Source: Orychophragmus violaceus (taxonomy: Eukaryota; Streptophyta; Magnoliopsida; Brassicales; Brassicaceae). From it: a DNA stretch of 64,000 bases. Below the pieces are notes generated by a model that saw nothing but the letters and a program-made list of their open reading frames with translations, was not told the DNA's origin and did not search any database. A program made the position numbers and the translations under genes. Positions 20,529 to 32,049 of this stretch are shown here, piece by piece; within the stretch, counting starts at the first letter, position 1, and each line of letters begins with the position of its first letter. Location of the stretch: the NCBI GenBank assembly GCA_030180135.1, contig CM058239.1, positions 38,725,789 through 38,789,788 on the forward strand. The letters are read 5' to 3'.

Positions 20529-22400
20529 ATCAATAACATAACTAAGCTTACTCTTCCCGCGAAGTAAGAAGTGCTGACTATTATAATATGTGGTTTACTG
20601 CTAAAGGTATAGACGAGTCTTGTGAAGCTTACATGTTGCATATCGTTGGCGGTATTTTTGTAGAGACGAGCTTACCAAGCAGAAGAGACTTATCTTCTTG
20701 TATTGAAGTTTCGCGACATTGCAGGGTAGTCTATAATATAGAATATAACAGGAGTTATGGTTGCTAAAAATAGAGCATGAAACTCGGTAACTGAGACGAT
20801 ACTAAGGAATGATTTCAAGACGATATAACATTGATAGAACATCATCTTTCCATAATGTGAAAGCTTGATTAACATGTAACAAAGGTAGTGGAGCAAGTCC
20901 CTTAACACAACACTTATTTTACTTCTACATATGGTAAATACATCAGAGACTAAAACAACTAATACAAATGGATATGATTTTAACATAAATAAAAACAATA
21001 CTAATGAGCTAGACAATTGTTTGTCAATGTGGTTTTTGCTGACAGGCGATAGATAGCTAAGCATTATCTTTTTGGGCTAACCCAACCGAAACCCAAGGTT
21101 CAAAGACTAGATAAGCCTTACAAAGCTTACCAGTTCATAGTGGTGGCTAGAGTGATCTTGGGGTTAACTCCCAAATCAGGAGATTTTCTGATTATGAGTG
21201 TGACTGTTTGAGGCGATAATAGGGAGGACTTTGACTCTCAATTCAGTAGAAAAAATCATCTGTTAGTATAACCTGGAACACAAAGCGCACAAATAATATA
21301 TTTTTTTAAACTTAATATTCGATGTTAGGCATATCAATGATAACCGCGTGGTTGGTCTATGATTTTACATATTTTTTTTTTCTATTGTTGGAGAAGAACT
21401 ACAAAATGAAAGAACTGAAATCGATTTGCAAAACATGGACAAAAAGTTGAACACATGAAGATCTATATGAAAAAGGGATTGAATCACCTCGCTTAGTATT
21501 CTGACTATTAATGGTTGGGCTCGGCATGTGACACCATCTAGTGTTCTACAACTAAACATCATAGTGGAAAAGCAATAACATTGTTCAAAAGTTTTATCAG
21601 ATTACTGAATAGTAAAATATTAATACAATTAAGGGGTAGCTAAACACCTTGGTTAGTGTTGTATTCTGATTCTTAGACATGAGACGGTATGTCCTTCTCG
21701 AATTATCAGTCGCGGAAAAGGTTCACTGTCAGGCTAAACCCTCATGCTTGTAGCTCATGATTTCTGAGCCGAGGATTCAGTCCCGTCAACAGTTCGGACG
21801 ATCGGAAGAGGAGACCCTGGATAAATCCAAACAGAGATGATGAACAGGCGAATCTGCAATTTTGTAGATCCAATCGTCAGAGATCTGATAAAAGGGATGA
21901 AACAATAGATAAATCGAGTAGAATTAGAGACCGTAAATACGAACCTTCGATCTATAAGAGGAAGTGATTTAGTTAGCGTTATGAATGGTAGGATCATTTG
22001 GACAAGAAATGGCATTAGGGTTGATGGCGTTGTTACGAAGGGAGACGAACGATCACGATGCTTTCCGGCGAGGATCCAACAAGGGTTACGCATGAGGAGA
22101 TGAATCAGTGACCTTGCAATTTTGTAGATTAAATCGTGAGAGAGATGATAAGAATGGAGAATACTCTAAATTAATCGAAATGGAGTCAGTACCTACATAC
22201 CTTTGATCTGTATGTAGCCTAAGTAGATGAAAGTAGATGAATTAGAAGGAATCGACTTCGTCTCGGCTGTGGAAATCAGGATTTCTGGAGAAAAGATTAC
22301 GGTGTTGTTTGAAGGTTTTGAATCTATGGCAATGTGAATGTATCGTACAAAATAAGACATTACAATGGAAAAAAAATTATATCGACACACATAGGTAAAG
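20529..22400. other. unassigned spacer with a diverged internal duplication
   Basis: No gene is recognised. A GCAATTTTGTAGAT-containing segment at about 21855-21905 recurs at about 22115-22165 (GAGAGATGATAA-type continuation), suggesting an old duplication about 260 bp apart. Short minus-strand frames (20690-21064, 21755-22093) show no known motif. It could be a decayed element or the 5' region of a lost gene. Confidence 0.4.
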
Positions 22401-24048
22401 ATGTGACAAAGGTTCTTTTCTTATTGGTTATTTGTGTTTTTCATTAATTAATGTGGTATCACCAGAATCATTAAAAAAGCTGATGTGTCAACATCTTGAA
22501 AGACTTTAGTTCTATTAAAATGTTGATTAGCACACGAGATAAAAAATCTAAAAAATATTGAAAACTTTTTGAAAAATATTGAAAACTTTTTGCATTTCTT
22601 GAACTTCTCTCTCTTTTTTCTGACAAAAAAAACAAACTTCTCTTTCTTTTTTGGCATCTTGCTCTATTTGAATTGAAAATTCATTTGGTTCATACATAAT
22701 TTTCACCATTTCAAATATTTTATAGTGAAAATGACTTATTTTCGTTAACATGTTTTCATGATTTTCATGATTTATATTAGTTGTTCAAATTTATCGTGCA
22801 TTAGTGAAAGACTATTCCTAACATTTGTTTTGTCTCCATCATTACATTCATACTTCTTGAGTTGAGTTTTAGTATTGTTTTGAAGCACCATTAATTTATC
22901 AGATTCTACAAACTCAAAAGATCAATACTCAACAATCAGAAGGAAAATCTATTTAGGCTTCTTTCCGGTTTGTTCAAGTTCTGTAATCCTTACTATCTAT
23001 ATGAATACAAGCTACACAATCTATACTAAATCATGACTTTTGATTGTTTATCCTAAAGGTGTTTTTTTCTTTCCAAAATCCCAATCAACAATCTGAATCT
23101 GAGCCTTTTACGCTAAGCAATTAAAAAAAAATGCTATTATGATTTTATTATTTTGGTCGGAAAATGTAACGTTGATTCAACTTGCGCACTACACTACACA
23201 TAAGTCCAGTACACCAACAATTCAAAACCTCACGTTTTTGTAATTGAAAAACAAAAGAGTAGGCAGTTCCCATTTTGGGTTTACAGTTCAGTGGTTGTGA
23301 TTCAGTATTGACTTTTTTTCTTTTAATGTAAAAATGAGATTAGTTGCAGAATCTGAATTCAACAAGTGACTTCTTTAACAAATTTAAACAGCAAATGTGA
23401 TTTGCCAATTTGACACATTATATTGTTCCTAACATATACTTGAGGAGTAGTAAGTAAATAGCAATAAAGATAAATGTAAAGTGTGGTAACAAGAACAAAT
23501 ACTTGAATTAAGTGCAGACATGGCCACATAGCAAATTGTGCTGGCTGGTGTTTTACTCGTAGGAGAATTGAGGTGATCATATCCAAAATGTATTTTTTTT
23601 TTTTGCTAGAAGATTTTCGCTTCAACACAAAGGTTGGATACATTTTTCAAATACTTAAATGTTTTTTTTGTCATATCCAAAATGTATCCAAGAAAGTAAT
23701 AAAATGAATATTAATAAATAGAAGTAGTATGGTAGTTTTCTGGATCTTTTGTGTACGACTATTTGCAAAGCTTTGGGTTTTCTAATACTTAGAACAACAC
23801 AAATCTAAACACAAAGACATAACACTTTTCATACTACGAATTTACAAGAACAACATACACTGTGCGAAAATATAAAAAACAAAAAGGAACTCTCTCCGAT
23901 CTGAGATTCCTCAAAAAAAAAAAGAACCTAAAAATTATATAAAGAAGGGAATTTTGAAGAAACCCTTTTTCTAAGAAAGAGGAGAAAGCAACGAGATCAA
24001 AAACACCCAAACTCTTCTTCTCTCTTTCCTTTTTTTTGTTCATCAGAT
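22401..24048. other. AT-rich intergenic region, no gene seen
   Basis: Contains homopolymer runs and a tandem GAAAAATATTGAAAACTTTTT-like duplication near 22555-22590, but no supportable gene. The last 200 bp probably include the RHA2B-type 3' UTR. Confidence 0.45.
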
Positions 24049-24525
24049 TCAATGAGATGCAGTGGCTCCTGGGTGAAGAGTGAGAGATGAAGAGATCGAT
24101 TCACCTCCTCCATGGGAAAGCAATGGAGATCTACAGAGAGGGCAATTGAAATTAAGATGTTCGAGCCAACCTTCCAAACACTGTTTATGGAACACGTGTC
24201 TGCAATCCAGCTTCCTCACTTCTTCTCCAGCCTTAACTGTAGACAAACATACGATGCAATCGGAGGCCGCGGCGTTGTTATCGGCGTAACGGTATGAGAA
24301 GAGTCGGTTGAGTTTGAGCTGGTCTGCGAGTACGGCGAGGTTCGCGAGTCCTGATAAAACGGAAGCAGAAGCAGCAGCTTCGTTTACGGAGAGATGATCA
24401 GGACTGGAATCGGAGAAGCGGAGGAAGAAAGAGCGGACGTGTTTGAACAAAGTAGCGAGGAGAGCGACGAGCATCAGAGGGATCGAATCGGAGGAAACGT
24501 CGGAGAGTTGACCTTGTAACCCCAT
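24049..24525 (-). CDS. RHA2B: RHA2B-type RING-H2 finger E3 ubiquitin ligase
   Basis: A single-exon 158-residue protein, close to the usual length for RHA2A/RHA2B. The N-terminus MGLQGQLSDVSSDSIPLML is the family signature, followed by a hydrophobic anchor-like segment (about 15-32). The RING-H2 domain (about 89-132) has C-x2-C (CIVC), C-x-H-x2-H (CRHVFH), C in KQCLEGW and the final C-x2-C (CPLC), the full C3H2C3 zinc set with the Trp used for E2 contact. DNNAAASDCIVCLS, HLNFNCPLCRSPLL and SYRYADN fit RHA2B (AT2G01150) better than RHA2A, as does its position near the permease, tRNA-Asn and aldolase. In Arabidopsis RHA2B promotes abscisic-acid signalling as an E3 ligase. No lesion is seen; it is the only intact gene between 1.8 and 61.9 kb. 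Confidence 0.88.
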   Translation of the reverse strand: MGLQGQLSDVSSDSIPLMLVALLATLFKHVRSFFLRFSDSSPDHLSVNEAAASASVLSGLANLAVLADQLKLNRLFSYRYADNNAAASDCIVCLSTVKAGEEVRKLDCRHVFHKQCLEGWLEHLNFNCPLCRSPLLSHGGGESISSSLTLHPGATASH

Positions 24526-24630
24526 CCTAATTCTTCTTCTTCTTCTACAAGATGTTTGTGTGTGTGCTGAAAGAATTTTCGATTGAATTTTAGGGCTTTG
24601 TTATTTATTTTACTTTCCATCTGCTCTCTT

Positions 24631-24637
24631 CTTTATA
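24631..24637 (-). promoter_or_regulatory. probable TATA box of the RHA2B-type gene
   Basis: TATAAAG on the minus strand, about 105 bp upstream of the ATG. A TTC-repeat tract lies in the inferred 5' UTR (about 24531-24546). Confidence 0.5.
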
Positions 24638-24639
24638 TG

Positions 24640-25095
24640 GAAGAAGAAGAATCAGAAGAGAGAGAGAAAGAGAGATGAATGACACAGGCCACGTGTTTGC
24701 GGGACCCTTGTTGTTAACCCTATCAACATCAGTCCTTTTCGTTTGTTCCCATCTTCATAAATTCATTTTATTACAAGCATCCCCAAATAATTTCGTATTT
24801 TCATTTCCCCCTCCCCAAAGACCATTTTTTATTTATTGATTATGTGAAATTAGTAGGAAAAAGAGAAGAAATAAAGAAAGTAAAAACCGGTTCATGGTTT
24901 AATTCACACGGAAGGAAGAGGATGATGACTCTTATCTTATAAGCTTGGTTTTTAGCTACTCTGTATCCTGAAAGATCAAAGAAATTAAAAGGCCTTTAGT
25001 GATTGAGTTTGGAACCAACAAAACTGAAAAATTGGGAATGATGGCATCTAATGTGTCACGGTTCTTGTGGTACTGGAATTTCATGTTAACACCCC
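24640..25095. other. upstream region of the RHA2B-type gene, no further gene
   Basis: Promoter-proximal DNA with GA-rich tracts (24640-24680) and a CACGTG core (ACGTG-type, near 24690) of the kind bound by bZIP/bHLH factors; no coding sequence. Confidence 0.4.
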
Positions 25096-25100
25096 AAATG

Positions 25101-26099
25101 TGCTGGAATTCAGAAACATCATAGCTCTCAATCAAGAGTTCAAGAACACAAATAGAATCGCAAAAACAGATGACACAACATAACTTTGAACATGTTAGTA
25201 TGTGTTTAAATAGAACAATTCTATATGTGGAAATAACAAAGAGTAACACAAATTTAATTTAGAGTTGTGAACTTAAGAGAATAAGAAATTAGAAAACCTT
25301 TTAGGAATCATTCATATTTGGAACTCTCAAATGGAATAATAAGAATAAAGAATAATCCATTTTTTTTATTTCATGACACAATTTTGTAAGGGGAAATAAT
25401 TCAATTGGAATTCTTAAATTATTAGTTCACACATACAATAATATTTATACACACACAAAAGTTTATTTTAGCCTAAATTATTTGGATACAAATTGTATCT
25501 TTTTGCATACTTCAATATTTAAACTAAAAAGGATAGAAACGGTAATACACATAAATAATATTAAAGTTATGGTCAAGCTTTTTTTCTTCTGTCGACCACT
25601 TCTTTTTTTGTTAGTATGCGTTTCTCTTTTTTCCTTAATTTGTGATCATAAATAAGCATAATTGTGTATACCCCACCTTTGTTGACTTTTCTTTAGCGGT
25701 GTGTATGCATGAGTGTGCTTGCTCTCAACACTCCTAGAAGAGATACTTTCTTCTCCTTAAAATATTATGCCTATATGAATGTATGCTCGCACGAATTTAC
25801 CATTTTTAAGACATAATATTGGGCCTTTTGTTGGATATTTCTTGCACAAAAGTTGAAATCCAAATAGATGTTTGTTTGATTGTTACTTCTTCTAAGTAAC
25901 AAATGGGTCACTTGGGCTTGTTTTGGTCTCTTCTAAATTCATCATTGTTCATTGACTAAGACCGTTGTGAGTTTGTTGTTCATACACACATATAATATGT
26001 TAACCGATTAATTACTCTTCTTTGTGGAAGCTCCAACCTATTTCATCTTCTTTTTTACACTTCATTCTTGCCTCTCCATTTTGTTCTTCTTCTCTAATA
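25101..26099 (-). repeat. 3' LTR of element 3
   Basis: About 999 bp; begins TGCTGGAATTCAG and ends CTCTAATA on the plus strand. It lacks a block of about 90 bp present in the other LTR. Confidence 0.75.
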
Positions 26100-26107
26100 T
26101 TCCCCGC
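26100..26107 (-). promoter_or_regulatory. probable polypurine tract of element 3
   Basis: TTCCCCGC on the plus strand (GCGGGGAA on the minus) immediately inside the left LTR, where a minus-strand element should have its plus-strand primer. Confidence 0.5.
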
Positions 26108-27698
26108 AAGCTTGGTAGTCAGTTCACTAAAGAACCAAAGGCCAAGCTTGGAACAACGAGATCTAACTTGTTAAAAATCTCCTTAAGGAAAACCACTTGG
26201 AACAAAACCCACAATAGGGAAAAAGAGTACGAGCTCATGAATCCTTAGTGTAAACATTGACCATGGTTTCTTTGTGTAGTGTTTAGCCAGTTCTAGGTGA
26301 TCTGGCCTTCTCCATTGGATCAAGATTCTTCTCCTTTAAGACTTCCTTGACCTTGACTCAAGAATCCTTGCCTCTTAGCTTTCCATCATGCCATTTCTCC
26401 TTGAGCCTTCCTTATCATCTAAACATGTTCATGGTCTTACTTATCTCTAAGTCTCCTTTCAAACTTTCATATCAAAGATAACAAAATTTGTTAATATAAT
26501 GTCATGGCGTTTAAGTATTGTATTATATGATAAGTAATAAGCAATTAAAGGAAGGAAGTGACAAAATTTTGAAAAGAGTGAGAGTTTAAGAGATTTATCC
26601 TTTTGCTTCATGTTCATGGGCATCTGAGAAGAAACTGATTTTGGAGCTCCACTTTGGTTTGATCCTTTACTTTGAGGCTTTAAATCTCCCTACATTGTTA
26701 AGCTTCCTCCACATTTGTTGGATTTTGATCTGGACTTAAACCACATCTTTAACCTTCCTCTAAAACCATCATTGAAGCCAGAGGTACCATCTTTGTGTTT
26801 GGGTTGATTTATCGTTTACCACCAGTTTGTATCTCCACTTGAATTCCACCATAGACATCTTTTTGGCCTTGCTATCTTCATGTATGCCTCTTCGATCATA
26901 CACCTTAAAGTCAGCCCCGAATTGAACCATGTTGGAATTTTATTGTGGTATTACTCCATTAGTTGATAACCAGTTCTAACACCAAACATTTTATGCTTCT
27001 TGTGACTCCTTTGTGGCTTTAGAACTATGTGGAAAAAAACAAGCTCAACAGCTTCTTGATAGAATAAATTTGAAACTCCTTGTAGAATGACCATCTTTAA
27101 CAGCTCCTTGTTAGCTTTAAAGCAACCAAGTCTAGAGCCAATCCCCCCATCATTACTCCTTCTTAGAGCAACTTCAAAAACCAGATTTCTAAACCTTGAT
27201 ACGCACTGTATCTGAACTCAAGCTTCCATCACCATCTCTTCATCAAACATCTTAAAGACTTGATCTTTCAAGAACTCCATGCTTGTTAACTCTTGACTAA
27301 CTTGGAACAGCTTCAAAACACCAGTTCTACTTAGGAAAGCTTCTTGTCTTCTTGTCCTTTTTGTCCATGTTCTTCTTAATAGAAAACGAATCCAGTCATT
27401 TAGGAGACTAAACTCCATGTTTAGTGACTGGTTCTTGTTATTTAACTTGATTTTCCTCTCATGAAAAACAAAAACAAAAAACAAATCTTCATCTTTAAAG
27501 GTCTTCTCTTTGTGAGTTTACACCCTTATTGAGCTTCAAAATCTGGCGGAGGTTTGATATCCTTAGATTTAAGAAAGTATAAGAGTATATATTCTATATA
27601 TTGGTGCTAGAGAATGTAGAAGCTTTAGAAGACAAAGGGACAAAGTTTCTTTGTTTATATTTGAAATTTGCGGAAATTTTGGCAACTAAAACTTTGTT
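26108..27698 (-). other. interior of element 3, no recognisable coding domain
   Basis: About 1.6 kb. On the minus strand, the sequence next to the PBS is leader-like; further along only short unassignable frames are present (27484-27218 is the longest, 88 codons, rich in Arg/Lys). Consistent with a LARD/TRIM-like or internally deleted element. Confidence 0.55.
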
Positions 27699-27710
27699 GC
27701 TCTGATACCA
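27699..27710 (-). promoter_or_regulatory. primer binding site of element 3, initiator tRNA-Met
   Basis: GCTCTGATACCA on the plus strand directly abuts the LTR at 27711; this fixes the orientation. Confidence 0.85.
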
Positions 27711-28810
27711 TGTTGAAATTCAGAGACAACATAGCTCTGAATCAAAAGTTCAAGAACACAAATAGAACCGCATAAAAAGATGACACACCATAACTCTGAA
27801 CATGTTGGTATGTGTTTTAATGGAAAGTGATTCTATATGTGGAAAAAACAAAGAGTAACACAAACTCAATTTAGAGTTGTGTACTTAAGTAAGAAACTAG
27901 AAAACCCTTTAGGAGTCATTCATATTTTGATCTATCAAATTGAATACTAAAAATAAAGAATAATATATTTGTTTATTTTAGACACGATTTACAAGGGGAA
28001 AATACTTCCATTGGATTTCTTATATTATTAGTTCACACATACACTAATATTTATACACACAAAAAGCTTATCCTAGCCTAAAATATTTGGATAGAATTTG
28101 TATCCTCTTGCCATACTACAATAGTTAAATTTAAGAGCCCATAAACGATAACAAACATAAATAATAATAGTTATGGCCAAGCTTCATTTTTGTCAACCAC
28201 TTCTTCTTTTGTTAGCATGAGTTTCTTTTTTTCTTCTCTGTGATCATAAGCAAGTATTATTATGTATAGCCCACCTTTGTTGACTTTTCTTTAGCGGTGT
28301 GTGTGTCTGAATGTGCTTGCTCTCTTGCACGATTCAACACACCTAATAGAGATAGTTTCTTCTCCTTAAAATAGTATGCATGTATGAATGTGTGCCCACA
28401 CGAATTTACTCTTCTTAGAACAAAATGTTGGGCCCCTTATTGATTATAAACTTCTTGCATAGAAGTTGAAGCCCAAGTAAATGTTTGTTTGATTGTTACT
28501 TCTTTTAAGTAGCAAAAGGGTCATTTCGGCTTGTCTTGATCTCTTCTAAGTTTATCATTGTTCAATGGCTAAGATCATTGTTAGTTTGCTGTTCATACAC
28601 ACATGTAATTTGTTAACCGGTTGATAACTCTTCTTTTTAGAAGCTTCAACTTATTCATCTTCTTTTATTACACTTCTCTTTGTTTTTAGTTGCTTGTAAG
28701 ACAAATCTTTATCAATTTTGGACTTAGTTAGTTCTGATTTGTGTAGAAATCATCAGCCTTGTCTTATAGACTTCAGCCTTGCCTCTCCCTTTGGTTCTTC
28801 CTCTCTAATA
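27711..28810 (-). repeat. 5' LTR of element 3
   Basis: About 1100 bp; TGTTGAAATTCAG to CTCTAATA on the plus strand, with an extra block near 28687-28776 relative to the left LTR. Confidence 0.75.
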
Positions 28811-28815
28811 AAATG

Positions 28816-30110
28816 CATGTTTATACTTATAAATCACATTAACTCCAAATTTTCAATCTAGGTGAGCATGCAACAAACCAAACATCACCACTTTATGAAT
28901 CTCCGGAAATCATATATAATACTATTACTAAAGTATTGTCTAAGTTATGATTGAATACAATGCTATATCAACATGGCTTTCTTTAAATGAGAATTATAAG
29001 GTTTCTAAGTGTTGGTAAAAGAAAACTATGTTAAAATTATTGTCACGATTCTTGATTACATTCTGCTAGAATGTGAACCTAATGTCAACATGCCAAGTAA
29101 TACCACTAGACAGCCCAACCTAACTTAATCTAGATGACTTGAAGATGGCTGGCCAAGAGACATACCGGAAGATATCAGCTAGGTGGTTATGGTGGAAGAT
29201 CAAGATGGAAATGCAAGTTGGATTGATAAGAGGTGAAGCATTTTCAACAATGTTTAAGTGTGTGAAATCAACAAACTCCAAGTCTCCATGTTCTATAGAT
29301 GTCACGGTTTATGAGTCGATAAGGGACTCTAAGGAAGTGTTTAATACTAACTAGAAGCAAACTAAAAGAGGAAGAAACCATAAGCTAAGGAGACTAAAGA
29401 GAAGGAGCATGTGATTGCTAGATCACTGCTCATGATTACTAATCTAATTTGATTAATTTATATACTTAGCTAACTATATATTTATGATCTGGTTGCAAGA
29501 AGATAAAGATCAGAAGCAAATGGGATGGAGATTGGCACCAGAATTGTTCAAGAAAGAGAGATCATCCACAAGTTTAAGAAGATATTTTGTGTAGACGCTC
29601 ACTTGCATTACTGTAAATGTTTATTTCTGTCCAAGTGATTTAGAGTAGCTTAAGTCTCATATCTTATATAAATATGCTTGTACTTATCTAATGAAAACCC
29701 AAAAACTCTAGTTGAGTTTCTTCAGCGGAAAACTCATTCTTTAATACTCTCAAATTGTCACTCTCTTCCTCTTGTTCACTAAGCATAGTTTGCTAAAGTG
29801 TTCACCATTTTCCATCATTCACAACACTCCCATCATCTTGTTCTCTCATTCTCTCACTACACAATTCTAGTTAAGCTTGTGTTTTTCTATGGATCCTTGT
29901 TTTACTCTTTAAAATCACTTCATTTGATCTTGTTCTCTCTTAAAGAATCAATCTCACTCAAACACTACACAAACTCTGTTTCTCTCTTATTTTGTGTTCA
30001 CGACAGAATCATCACTTTGTTTGTTCTATTTGTGTGCGGTTATTCAAGCTTTCATTTTTAAGAATCAATGTGTTGTATTCTTATTTCAAACAAATATCAC
30101 TCAATTTACA
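28816..30110. other. spacer with an LTR-like promoter segment
   Basis: No gene is recognised. At 29640-29760 a TATATAAATA box, a leader-like CT-rich region and ACTCTAGTTGAG-type sequence resemble the promoter part of an LTR, but no boundaries or partner were found. A 71-codon frame at 29139-29354 has no known motif. Confidence 0.35.
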
Positions 30111-30113
30111 GAA

Positions 30114-30148
30114 ATAGGTATTGTAACCCCCGCGCACGCGCGTGGGTG
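30114..30148 (-). mobile_element. possible Helitron-type 3' terminus (minus strand)
   Basis: A GC-only hairpin with the palindrome CACGCGCGTG stands out from AT-rich surroundings and is followed on the minus strand, about 10 nt on, by CTAT, a weak match to CTRR. If real, the element extends to the right and could have carried the chimeric pseudogene. Confidence 0.3.
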
Positions 30149-30786
30149 TGATTGCGTCGTTGACTATTTATGATGCCTTCTTATGTCTCAACTTATTCAT
30201 TTTCAGTCCTATATTATATGTTGCTTGTAAATATTTTGATGTATAAAGCTGTAGAAGTAAATTTAGGTCTGTTGATTTAGATCTTGATTACCAGCTTTAC
30301 TAACGTATGTGTGTGTATCTATTCCATTCATTAGCGTGATTGTTCGTTCTTTTTTGTTTCCGTCTTTGCGGTACCGCTGATGAGACACCGGTTCATGATT
30401 GATTCTTATAATAAACACATGATGGCATCGATGGATTGAGTTTTCAAAGTCTTGTAGTTTTGGTATTTGATTTGAGAATTTTGCTTTTACTTATTTACAT
30501 GATAAGGTGAACCTCTCCTAGATATCGTTGTTGCCTTGTCTTTTAAAGCCGTGTCATAATTTTGCAATGGAACTAACTCTTGATAGCTTAATTCACTTAG
30601 TGATTCTACAAACGAATATGTAAGAAATTCATATACTGTACGTTTAACATTAGAGTTAAGAAAATTCAAAACTTCGGAAACCAAATTTCTCAGAACCACG
30701 ATGGTTCTTCATGTTGTTCTTCTGTCTCTTGCTGTCAAGCAGGCATTAACTGGTCATCTTTGTCGCTCTACTAAACACAAACAATA
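30149..30786. other. unassigned spacer left of the chimeric pseudogene
   Basis: A minus-strand frame at 30487-30699 (70 codons, with FLTYSFVESLSELSYQELVP) looks protein-like but I cannot assign it. It lies just beyond the CIPK-derived part and may be a third captured fragment. Confidence 0.3.
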
Positions 30787-31436
30787 TCTTCCCTCCTTTA
30801 GACGTTCCAGTTTGAACAAACCTGCTTCTGGTTTTTTTATGTTCAGTTTCAATCGATGTGCCGCCTCCTCCAGCTTAGATATGATCATTGAACCATATTT
30901 CTGGGATGTGAATCTAGATTCTCGCTTGTAATACACATATTCAAAAAGTCATGCCAGATCAAACCCAGCCAACGATGCAATTATATCAAACACATTTATA
31001 TTAGTAGGCTGGTCTATATGCTTTTCCTCCGTGGCCCAATCTGTTTCATGTGTAAACCTTTTCTGAACCAAGAACTCTCCCTATTTTTGTGATAGTAATT
31101 CTAGTTTTAGGGTTAGGGTCCATCATCTTACACAACACCCTCCGTACTTCTGGGCAAACTATCTTGGGGCCTTACACTCTTCTTTTCTCAGCATATAGAA
31201 CAAACAAAACCACCCCACAAGACCAAATATATGTTTTTGTGTCATCATAGCCTTTTCGATTGATCACTTTAGAAGAAACATACAAAGGCATACCACAAGT
31301 GGTGTGGAGGAGACCATCTTTGCTCTTGCAGTCAGCAAGGGAATTTAACCCTAAATCAGATACCTTGAGATTGTCATTGTCATCAAGCAATAGATTCTCC
31401 GGATTTATATCACGATGATACACTTGCTTGATGTGG
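30787..31436 (-). pseudogene. CIPK (SnRK3) kinase and NAF-domain fragment
   Basis: The minus strand encodes the C-lobe of a CBL-interacting protein kinase: YHRDINPENLLLDDNDNLKV, LADCKSKDGLLHTTCG, INRKGYDDTKTYIWSCGVVL, then after a stop EVRRVLCKMMDPNPKTRIT, a NAF-like NVFDIIASLAGFDLA and RESRFTSQKYGS...FKLERLKEGR. Family-critical positions are altered: HRDLKPEN has become HRDINPEN, DFG is DLG, and the APE triplet is lost. Several frameshifts and stops are present. Best resemblance, from memory, is to the CIPK12/18/19 group. The N-lobe is absent; its place is taken by ATG16 sequence in the same orientation. A dead gene fragment, not a kinase gene. Confidence 0.82.
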
Positions 31437-32049
31437 AGGACAATTCTATCAACTTGCTGCCGAGCAAGATTCTCCAAACCATTGGCTCTAAGCTTAGCCA
31501 GCATTTCTTCATAGAGATCATTTGCCAAAGTAAGGAAAAAAGAATAAGCCGAACCTAACCAAATCGGAGAAAGGGGACAAACAAATTGTTGCCATTGTAG
31601 GGTTTAGTGAAAATGAAGTCCTCAGGTACCTCTTTAAGGCGTTCTCCATCCTGCATCTTCTGAAACATCCACCGATCACTGAACATTTTATTCTCAGCCT
31701 CTGTTTTTAAGCTCTATATGTCATCTTCTCCAGCTGAGATCGGACTTCCTTGATTTCATCAATAAGTAAATCAACCGTTCTTGTATTTTCCTCTAATTCT
31801 TCTTGTAATCATGTACACTCCTCCCTACAATGCAACTTTAGTTTTAAGAACCACACAGATTATTAATTCCTTAGAGTAACTGCAAAACCATTCTGACCTT
31901 GTTTGGGATATGTCCTTCTCCTCGTAATTATTCAACAACTCTTTCTCTTGTGAAGAAGCCTTTGAATTTCTGGACAATCGTGATTGAGCTTTGTAACATT
32001 GCTGCAGCTCTATTTCCACCATTGTTGTTTTTTCCTTCCATTTGGATCC
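31437..32049 (-). pseudogene. ATG16 coiled-coil exons, fused to CIPK
   Basis: The minus strand holds broken exons resembling the coiled-coil region of autophagy protein ATG16 (AT5G50230). They are KWKEKTTMVEIELQQCYKAQ (exon starting 32049 after an intron-like AG), a leucine-rich LQEELEENTRTVDLLIDE block (about 31835-31740), TEAENKMFSDRWMFQKMQDG (about 31700-31650), and NDLYEEMLAKLRANGL with ARQQVD (31528-31439). The last block continues in frame into CIPK sequence. The ATG16 N-terminus and WD40 repeats are missing. Splice-like junctions remain, so the piece came from genomic DNA rather than mRNA. Stops and altered splice sites make it non-functional. Confidence 0.8.

Larger units (their letters stand above)
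25101..28810 (-). mobile_element. older non-autonomous LTR element (element 3)
   Basis: Two diverged direct repeats (25101-26099 and 27711-28810) flank about 1.6 kb. The reverse complement of the initiator tRNA-Met PBS abuts the right repeat (27699-27710), so the element reads on the minus strand with its 5' LTR at right. A short purine tract lies beside the left LTR, and AAATG at 25096-25100 and 28811-28815 is the TSD. The interior has no RT, integrase or protease; a minus-strand frame at 27218-27484 is unassigned. LTRs differ by many substitutions and indels, so the insertion is much older than elements 1 and 2. Confidence 0.78.

Noticed and set aside
24080..24289. Plus-strand frame opposite the RHA2B-type gene
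   Set aside because: Antisense shadow of the RING-H2 coding sequence.
31172..31528. A working protein kinase gene
   Set aside because: The N-lobe is missing, HRD-K-PEN has lost the Lys, DFG and APE are altered and stops follow; it is a fragment fused to ATG16 sequence.
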